Source: Mytilus trossulus
Lineage: Eukaryota; Mollusca; Bivalvia; Mytilida; Mytilidae
Direction: 5' to 3'
NCBI RefSeq assembly: GCF_036588685.1
Contig: NC_086383.1
Location: forward strand, 36,898,171-36,962,170
DNA: 64,000 nt
In this document: piece after piece, positions 55,519 to 64,000 of the stretch
How the letters are laid out: each line of letters opens with the position of its first letter
How positions within the stretch are numbered: the first letter of the stretch is position 1
The notes under the pieces: generated by a model
Told to the model about the DNA's origin: nothing
Databases searched by the model: none
What the model saw: only the letters and a program-made list of their open reading frames with translations
Position numbers and translations under genes: made by a program

Positions 55519-57950
55519 TGTCTATAATGATATGCTGACGGGGATGATTATCAATGCAAATGGATTTGTCATATTTTCTGTTATATAAACAGTTAGATCG
55601 TCTAAATATTTTTTATTCCTTTTCATTGCAGCTGGTTTTGCTTCATCGTGACATTGGTCACCACTGGACAAGACACGCACGTGCTCTCATTGCCGATGTT
55701 ATCTGACTACGCACATGCCTTGTAAGATTCTGTCTTATCAATGAAGCCTTCTTCTTTGTTAAACCAACAATGCCTCTAATGTATCAACCTCACTCAAAAA
55801 CAACCTTAACACATCATCTTGTCTTTGCCTTAATCTAACAGCATTTATTAAGGTTGTGAAAACTCTATTAGTTGTCATACTGAGAGTCTCTTGTGTGATA
55901 CTTTGACAAATTATACAGCGTTGCTAATTTATGGACATGCGACCGCGCTTCATTGGAAGTTGCGCACATTTCACAGGACTTGGACACTTATCAATGATGA
56001 GTAATTATGATAATATTCAAGAATATACTATTCTACAAAATGCAGTCTGCAGCTGCTTGCATAACACATGCCAATATCGTTAGTAATGGTTAAAGTGGTC
56101 TTTTGGTAACACATGTACGAATATTTATCTAGTAATATGTTTTAAAAACACGACTTGTGTTTTTGAAACTCAAGTGTTACCTATGCATAGTAGATACTGG
56201 ATTTATATAAATTTATAGCGTTTGGGATACACACGATGCAGATCCGGAATATTATACCGTTTAATAATGCAGATTTTAGAAAAGTCGTCAAACCTTTATT
56301 ATCCATCGTTGAGCTTCGATGTGTGTCGCAATCTTTTCAGGGTATATGGAATTTATAAAAACAAAACATACAAGAGTTTTAAATAGTCATTGACACTGAC
56401 AATCTAAAAAAAATATGCCTTTTTTTTTTACATTTTTGGGTTGGTCTTACAGATGCATCAGAATCAACTAATTTTTCATAAAATCTCCTTTTTTTGGATT
56501 CTATGTCTTTTTAGAATGAATTCAACGCTATCTTAGATAAAAACGGATAATATATTTTCAACAATTCCGATATATGCAATGTTAAATGTCACCGTATTAT
56601 CCAAAGTAATTCGACATGTCTGTGTTCTCGTGAGATTTGCAAGAAACGTGACCATAGAGAACTTTGACGACCACCCAAATTGTATGCTCTAGAAGTTTTT
56701 CTTTCGATTGATACCCAAATTAGCTGTGTGTTCGATAGGTGCATTAAAAACCTTAACGAGAGGCTTTTTTCTCAAATCGCCGCTCGCCTAGTAGTGTGAC
56801 ATGAATCCATATCGCACCACATCTATAGTTTTTGATTTATTTGGTTGGTAATAAGAAGTTATTATCCTGCGCAGAATATTTTACTCCATCAACCAATAAT
56901 ACTGACATTTGATTTAGTATTTTTCATATGCTTTCGGAATTTTTGTCATTTTTTTTTAATGTTGTTAGCTGTTTTGCAAATTTAAGTACATATGTCAGTG
57001 TTTATAAACTGCGAATCCAGCTAGTTCATTTTTACTGTTATATGCGGGTATGTCTATTGTAGAATAAAGGATCATGGGAAAACTGTATTTGTTTACGTTT
57101 TGAAAATACCAAATTAATTGATTGAAGGAAAGTTTTTACATATTTTCATTGTGATATGTCTATATTATGTACAAACATAGCATTAAAGTACAAATAAGTG
57201 TTATAAAAGCAACATAATATAGCATATCGATTATTTTAACTATAGATGCGATGAATTATCACTGTTAGTGGAGTCATTTCTGATGTGGAATTTTTGAAGA
57301 TGCGAGGAATTTTTATTGTAGAATTATGTGATAAATGCACTTGAAACAAATGAAAAAACTTAGTTGATGACTTTAGAATTTCTGATTAATGTATTTTCAA
57401 ATTGGAATACAAACTCCTCATTCATTCTTTGTCAAATATATAGCTTTTCACACTTGTAACAACGACGCTTTTCAAAATGTCATAGTGTATTCTTCAAATT
57501 ACGTTTTTCCTTGATTTAAAAAAAAAATTAAGATATTTCTGTAATTTTTTTAAGTCAAAGATTAATATAGCGGAGTTTAAGTGCAATCTGTGTAAAATAA
57601 AGACGAGTACATTTGAGGACGTTATCTTCCATACAATACATACACTTGCGATCAGAAAAATATGTATCTTGAAACGCAATGGTGACAGAAAAGCTTATAA
57701 AAGATTAACTTTCCCTGTTGTACCCTCAACTGCTTCAATTTCCATATTCTGAAAAAGACAGTTTTTGGTAGAATAAATGACTCGATTGTTACTTGCATGA
57801 TTTTTACTGTATAAGGTGAAACGGTATGTGACATAAATTATCCCTAGTCATTAAAACATGAAATGTAAGGTGTGTGGGCGAACTTTTTTGTTTGCATTGG
57901 TACGTGACGTAGAGCACCCTTGATACAAAAAAATGATCCGTAATGCACAG
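55519..57950. other. Intergenic, no feature recognised
   Basis: AT-rich DNA. The short minus-strand frames at 57494-57834 have no recognisable content. Confidence 0.4.
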
Positions 57951-57954
57951 CTCG

Positions 57955-58115
57955 ATACCAGAGGGGGGACAGGGGGTTGCCCCCTTTTTGGGAAAACATT
58001 TGGTTACTTTTATATGGAATCGCTGGAGCGGGCCCCCTCTTAGGCAGTTATTGGGCCCTACATATGAAAATTTCTAGATCCGCGAGTGGATACTATCACA
58101 GATGTCAAACAATGC
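57955..58115 (+). repeat. GC-rich interspersed repeat (GGGGGTTGCCCCC)
   Basis: It has CAGGGGGTTGCCCCCTTTTT, GGAATCGCTGGAGCGGGCCC and CCCTACATATGAAAATTTCT ending AGATCCGCGAGTG. It is related in layout to 11430-11570 and 25455-25605. Confidence 0.6.
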
Positions 58116-58404
58116 ACATTTGGGTAATTGTACACGACATGCATGCTACAATTCATGTTTGATGATCTTAGACCCTTAGACCTCTATGTGGGCTATTTCG
58201 GTAACTTGGCAAAAAATCCCAAAACTGGATACACGGTTAGATTCAGCATGTCAAAGAACCCCAAATATCAATAAGGACTTTTATCTATAAATTTGGAGAC
58301 GACAAACTTGAAAAAGGAACCAGAAATATGAAAATGCATGCATGGGATACATTTGTTATTGAAGGTAACAATATGATGAAGATAAATAATTAACTTATTC
58401 TGGG

Positions 58405-58720
58405 GTCTCATTGGGGGGGGGGTCTGATACCTGATCCCGCTTACTGCTTTGTCAGATTCCCGTATCCCGCTTATACTATGCAGTTTGAAATTTTCCGTGT
58501 CCCGCTATACTTTATTTCTCGTTTTCACGACACAATCATTTGACTTTCACGTGTCACGCTTACAAAAAAATCGGCAATTCAGCGTCACGCTTATACCCCA
58601 ACGCGACCCACTGTTCTACTCCTTTCTGACTCATATTAAGCCCATTATAAATATATTAAAAAAGTGTATTTTTATCCCTTTTTGTCCCGTCTCGTTTCGG
58701 TTTGAGCCATAGATAGATAT
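58405..58720 (+). repeat. Interspersed repeat with recurring CCCGCTTATAC
   Basis: A G-run, GGTCTGATACCTGATCCCGC, and repeated words CCCGTATCCCGCTTATAC, GTCCCGCTATAC and CACGCTTATACCCC. The 87-codon frame at 58449-58712 lies entirely within the repeat and is not a supported gene. Confidence 0.6.
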
Positions 58721-58721
58721 G

Positions 58722-58892
58722 ATGTCATATTTGACAATGAGACAACTCTCCATTCGAGACACAATTTATAATAGTATACCGTTATACCTCAAAATACGGT
58801 CTTCAACATAAAGTCTTGGCTGACCCCGAACAGCAAGTTATAAAGAGCCCCAGTGTAAAACTTTTTAAACGGAAAAACCAACGATTCAATCT
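58722..58892 (+). repeat. Dispersed repeat family A, copy 7
   Basis: GATGTCATATTTGACAATGA, GACAACTCTCCATTCGAGAC, AAAATACGGTCTTCAACATA and CCCCGAACAGC. It belongs to the CGGTCTTCAAC subgroup with copies at 0.9 and 10.0 kb. Confidence 0.75.
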
Positions 58893-60539
58893 ATATCAAG
58901 ATGTACGTAATAAGTGATGAAGTGTCATTGAAATGGATAAAAAAAACAAGAATATGGAAATGGATAACAAAAAAGATAAAGATCCCTCTACGATTTATAA
59001 GAAATTTAATGGAATACATTTGAAATAAACGTTATTTCTATTGAATTTATTTAGAGTGTTTTAAACCAAAACTTTCCTCCGTAAATTAAATTCTATCTAA
59101 TCCGTCTCTTACTTTATCTATTGTTTGAGCAAGTCGGCTAAATTAAGGCTTTACAGCTAATTTTCTAATGCATGTAAAGCACAACTTTGGTTTACTTGCT
59201 TGCTTTGTTTGTATAATTGTTTATACAAACTTTGTAAATAAGATTGATATCTTTAAACAATATGTATCGGCATAGTTTAACCTGTATTTATATAATTATT
59301 ATATTTGAATTAAATTGGGTGTTATTATCATAATGATTGTGCAATAAAAAAAAAAAACATAGCAAGCACGCTAACTAAAGTCTTGCTTTACATGCTTAAA
59401 AAATACGCTGTAATAGATACAAAAATAAATAAATCATACAGTGAAAATGCTTCGCATATACAATACTTATGACTCGCTCTATAGTGAAAATGAAAGAATA
59501 GAATCATTATTCGACAGTAAACATGACTCGCATAAAGAAAGCATCATAGTGGAATTCAGTTCAATATGAAGAAACTGACAAAACCTATTCTACGTTATAC
59601 AACTTTGATAATTGTGTTGAAATGAATATTTGTTCTGCAACAACATCTTACCTGTTAGTTATAAAACACTTGCACGATCTGTTCGTGAAATGTCTTAAAT
59701 ATTCACCTATTTTAGTATATATTTCACAGCTAATTGGCTTTAGGCGCGAAAGAAACCCGTTCGCATCTCTTACTTTGTTTTATTAGTATTATGTGTTTCT
59801 TTACATATACATTTTAACTTATTTTCTTCATTTTCTTCAAAAATAAAAAAAAAGTCGTCTGTTTATTTATCATTCTACATCCAAAATTTCTGGCATATAC
59901 AGTAAAAATGATATTTTAGGATCCGCAATTTACATACACTGTATGTACTATTACAAAAATGTGACCACTTGTCCAATTGCAAATAATTTCTCACGATTTG
60001 TGTATGTCATTATCCATATATATAGTAGTTAAGAATGCTCGACTTATCAACTGACTACCTAAAGAGAACTAAATAAGCAATTATATATAGTTCAAGCTCG
60101 TTTCCGTATGTAGAAACGATTTTATTATGATTCGTGCATGTCGAGATCTTTAGATTTAACGTTATTTTTTTATAAATATTATCGTTTGAATATTTACAGA
60201 GAAGTAAAAAGGCCATTATATATTATCAAATGCATAACAAATGTTAAAAACAATCATCAATATAGGAGGGATTGACGAGCAGGTTTTAAATGGATGAAAG
60301 TCAATTCAAAAACATTTCAGACAATCTAATTAGCATTGTGATTATCAGGGTGATTTCAAAATTGTTACTAAAATGGTTGATGTGTGCCGAAATCTTGCAA
60401 AATAAAATCTTCTTTCTCACAATTGACTTAGAACCTTGACCTATAACACAAACGAAGTATAGAAGTATGTGTTAATATGTCTTCCAGAAAAAGAAAAAAA
60501 AAAGAGGTTAATAGGGTATAGGTTCCTTTTTTTTTTCTC
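58893..60539. other. Intergenic, no feature recognised
   Basis: AT-rich DNA without a supported feature. Confidence 0.4.
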
Positions 60540-60692
60540 AATTGATAGACTCGTAAAATATTGTTTATTTTGATATTGCATGCTCATATTAATATTGTAT
60601 TGTAAATTATTGTCATTCGGAGCGGACTTCATAAGTATGGCTTACTTGTGTCCAATCCATTTTACTTTGAGTAAATAAAATATGTTTAAACT
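60540..60692 (+). mobile_element. 3' tail of a LINE 2 relative
   Basis: It shares with the end of LINE 2 (41880-42000) the blocks GCATGCTCATA, GGACTTCATAAGT (GAAGACTTCATAAGT in LINE 2) and TTACTTGTGTCCAATCCA, and the terminus AATAAAATATGTTTAAACTA. It is a very short 5'-truncated insertion. Confidence 0.85.
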
Positions 60693-62335
60693 AGGTTCCT
60701 TTTTGAATTTTTAGTTTGAGTTTTAACAGTGAAAGACATGATTTTTTTATCAGAACACAATAGTATGTCTTGCGTTTAATAAAGAAAAGAAAACAAATTC
60801 CTATGTGTAGAGACCGTGTATATTTAAGTCAAACATATTTCACCCTGGTTGTCGAAAATAACTAGAAATGTATGATTGCTAATAATTTTAAGGTTTTTAA
60901 TATATTGAAAAAAAATCACAATTGAAAAACACGAAAATGTTCTTATAACAATATTTTCTTTGGAACATCAAGATATATCAAAACATTAAAAAAGATAAGT
61001 AATAGTATTCTTATTCTTAACATTGATACAATTTGTTTTTTAAAATTGTCTTGTAAATGTTTTGATTTCAGCGCCACTGATGAGGATCTTCTGTTTACCA
61101 AATGGTATGCGTGTTATCTTTGATGATTTTGTGCAAATCGTTAGAAGTAACTGAATATCAAACTCAAAATGTTAAGTACTAGTCAATCACCTTCTCTGAC
61201 TTCAATGCTTATAGATACGTTATCATTGTTGTATTCAGATGACGGTGTATCTTATGCATGTATTTGTGTTTTTCTGTTACCACACATACTAAATTCTTTC
61301 AATCAGTTTCTACCATATAAGTTGACACGAATTGAAACGGAAAAGATCAGTACAGATCATATCATATTAAAGCAAGTTTTAAAAAAAAAGTTTTATCAAA
61401 TATTTCTCTTTTTATCAAAGACGAATAGAAAACACAAAACATATAATCAGCGTGTGAGGTACACATTCGTAACATTAAATTAGCCTTTTCATCTAAATTT
61501 GGGTTTTTAATGAAAAATTAGAAAAGAAGGTGAAAAAGTCTTTGTGAGACCCCGAAATTGAAAGTATTATCATTTTCTTTTATTAAAGTATTGTCAATCA
61601 ATTAAAAATCATCAAACAAATAATCTTGATTTAGAACAGGCTGTTATCAAAGGGAAACGATTCAATCTCAATCTCAATGTGTTTAAATCTCAGGAGAGAT
61701 AAATCTGGTTACACGAGGGGGTATCTCGTCAACTATAGTCTATTTCTAAAACATATTTTGGATATTTATTTTGCTTAACCAAATTGTTTTATTATTAATT
61801 CATCACTTTGTGCTCGCAAAGTAAACTTTAATAGCATCCCTGAGTATGTATTTGTTATGCAATCTTTTGTGTTTTGTGAAAAGATAGTTTGTATTATGTG
61901 CGTTGATGCCATATAGTTAAAGTTGATAATAACAAATACGCATGGGAGTGAAAAAATGAGATGTGTGAAAAAAATGTCCATTCACATTAAAGCAAAAAAA
62001 CCTGACTCGTAATTTTTACGTTTAGGAGACAAATCAGGTAGTATAATATAATTTGTCGAATGATGGGTTCTTAGACATTGATAAGGGGTTGAACAGAATT
62101 ATGAGAACTATGGAATGAGAGGACTAGAAATAAAAATATGATGGACGAAAGCTTGAGGCAGGGTGATTTTAATCGCGAGAAAAGTGTTGTTAAAAGAGAG
62201 ATAATTCTTGTTGATGAAAAATGGGAGTGCAGGGGAACAGAATATGGAGGGAAGTAGGAGTTTGGGGAGGGAACTGGGAATCAATTCCCTGTGTCCACCA
62301 AACTGAAAGCCATTAAAGAAATAAAGGAGTGTGGT
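60693..62335. other. Intergenic, no supported gene
   Basis: The 104-codon frame at 61169-61483 begins soon after a block (61072-61092) that resembles the GCGCCACTGATGAG part of the repeat at 62340. It has no family features, so I do not call it a gene. Confidence 0.4.
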
Positions 62336-62339
62336 CTGC

Positions 62340-62570
62340 CATGTATGTAAAGAAATTCATCATAAATACCAGGACTAAATTTTGTATAAACGTCAGACGC
62401 GTTTCGTCTACAAAAAGACTCATCAGTGACGCTCGAATCCAAAAAAGTTAAAAAGGCGAAATAAAGTACAAAGTTGAAGAGCATTGAGGACCAACGTTCT
62501 TAAAAGTTTTGCCAAAACAAGCTAAGGTAATCTATGTCTGAGGTAGAAAAGGATCCATTATGCAGGGGAT
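62340..62570 (+). repeat. CGCGTTTCGTCTACA interspersed repeat
   Basis: AGAAATTCATCATAAATACC, ACGCGTTTCGTCTACAAAAA, GACTCATCAGTGACGCTCGA, AAGTTGAAGAGCATTGAGGA and AAGCTAAGGTAATCTATG. I recall it as abundant in mussels. It includes a small inverted pair around GTCTAC...GACTCATC. Noncoding. Confidence 0.6.
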
Positions 62571-63143
62571 ACAGATCACAGATTGGTCTAATTTGACAAC
62601 TGATAAATAAAAATACGATGGATGCCTAATGTAATAGCGCTATCTAAATAAAATAAATGAAAACAATATATATTTTTTCAATCAGTTCAATTCTAATTAT
62701 GTAGACCAAAAGTAGAGAAATATAGCATAAAATGACTCCAATAAGAACGCAGCCGACAGAGCGCAGCTTCCCATGGTCGGACTGTGAACGTCACGCCACA
62801 AACATCTCAATCATTGGATGTTGTCAACAACTACATACAGTTTTATTGCTTTCAATCAACAGTATATTTCCAAACAACTTATAAAAAATGATTAAGTCTT
62901 TCAACAAGGGTTATAAATAATAAGCAACGATGCAAAAATTGAATTTTAGAACATAAATAAGTCTCTTTAAAAAATGATTTAAAACAAGTAATATCTATTC
63001 AATTTAACAAATATGTACTGAATAGTGTCATGTACCAGAAACAAACAATGGTTTGGAACAAACTATATCACTACGAACGACAACTCAACCTAGAATGTTA
63101 CTCACATTTGTTGATAATGTAAACAAACATCGATTCACAAAAA

Positions 63144-63305
63144 ATGATAATATGTAGCAATGAACAACAATCAGAATGCTGTAGTAAAGATCACCAGGAA
63201 ATTAATCTGGTTTGCCGCCCGGAGATGCCAATAAGTGATAGTTTACAAAATCATGTTTTCAGTGGACGTGATGAACTGTCCTTGCCAACATTACAAATAA
63301 TTCAG
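63144..63305 (+). CDS. Candidate first coding exon of an unknown gene
   Basis: ATG at 63144 opens 54 codons that end exactly at CAG followed by GTATCT, a usable splice donor, in phase 0. The peptide has balanced composition with several Cys, Glu and Gln residues (SNEQQSECC, HQEINLVCRPE, SGRDELSLPTLQ) and the DNA is richer in G and C than its surroundings. It could be the first exon of a gene running off the right edge. I recognise no domain. An adjacent 25-codon frame (63403-63480) could not be joined to it in phase. The alternative is a chance frame. Confidence 0.3.
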
Positions 63306-64000
63306 GTATCTAACATTTCTAACATATATTGATACCACGATAATACATTGATAATTCTGCCTTGTTAAATATACCTTATTGTCAAAGAATACAGCAATAG
63401 TTATGTCGTCAACGGCCAAAGAAAAAATAGTGATGATCAAGCATGGAATTCCGGAAATTGACCGTCTCCAAAAATATTAAATTCTAAAATTGAGTTATCG
63501 TCCTTTTCGCGCCAGACGACTATTGAAAAGGCTAAACATTAGTGTTGGAATCTCGATTGTCAATATATTTGTAGGTGTTTTACTTTCGCCACGTTTTGTC
63601 TAGATATGCATAAAGTGGTTTATGAGCATATTAATTTTTTTGTTACCAAATTCGGTGTCTGAACTATTTCAGGCTATATAGACCACGTGGTCATACGATA
63701 TGAATCATGTGTAAGTTTTGAATGTCGTCTTATTTCGAAATAAATGGTGCTTTAATGTATATATATATTGCTGGAAAATTATAATTTAGGGATTCAGTCA
63801 CCACAAAATTACTTTAAACCATTACCAAAGTGTTTATGGAATAAAAGATCTTGTTTGGAAGTGTCATTGTGGTTCATACATACTTTGTATTGCTACCTAG
63901 ATGTTGTACGTCCTTTCGATATTTTACATGTTAAAGTTTTAAATTTCACAAGTTTACATACTGTTTACACCCTCTCTTCATTAAGTAGTTTAGTGTTCTT

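Noticed and set aside
58449-58712. 87-codon frame
   Set aside because: It falls within a repeat made of CCCGCTTATAC-like words; its start lies in the repeat and no protein family is recognisable.
61169-61483. 104-codon frame as a possible gene
   Set aside because: It has no domain and no clear splice or promoter context, and the sequence just upstream resembles a repeat end. Kept only as a note.

Overview
The window looks like nuclear DNA from an animal, most likely a bivalve mollusc and probably a mussel (Mytilus-like). It is AT-rich. It carries long single-exon rhodopsin-class receptor genes, several animal non-LTR retrotransposons and a dense layer of short inverted-repeat elements. I recognise many of the dispersed repeats as typical of mussel genomes, but only from memory; no database was searched. 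I see no bacterial operons, CRISPR arrays, rRNA genes or functional tRNA genes.

The host genes are a same-strand cluster of class A G-protein-coupled receptors (GPCRs). Three are intact: 2967-4427, 20911-22425 and 44748-46232. One has a single-base frameshift in helix 6 (7170-8608). One is a remnant with little more than a helix 5 end (about 1618-1830). Each of the four main copies has its coding region in one exon with a plausible splice acceptor just upstream of the ATG, so each probably has an intron in the 5' UTR. Copies 1 and 2 form one pair and copies 3 and 4 another, judged by the membrane core and by short motifs in the third intracellular loop. A further candidate exon lies near the right edge (63144-63305).

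Between the receptors lie three recognisable non-LTR retrotransposons. Element 1 (12130-16465, +) has ORF1 and ORF2 in one frame separated by a UAG. Element 2 (about 35500-42000, +) is nearly full length, has a 2A-like motif near the start of ORF2, and is split in its reverse transcriptase by a 1552-bp fold-back element. Element 3 (42483-44410, -) is truncated at its 5' end. Elements 2 and 3 share a 3' terminal signature with a tail fragment at 60540-60692. Two further reverse-transcriptase remnants of another type, possibly Penelope-like, lie at 50740-52320 and 54300-55230.

The rest is built from inverted-repeat DNA: a TA-flanked 5.66-kb fold-back composite (23850-29510), a tandem palindromic element (22818-23542) with an insertion-free paralogue at 26.7 kb, several miniature transposons with visible terminal repeats and target duplications, four long palindromes, tRNA-like SINEs nested in each other, and about nine copies of one dispersed repeat family. 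Most single-frame ORFs outside the features listed are chance readings of repeats or AT-rich DNA.
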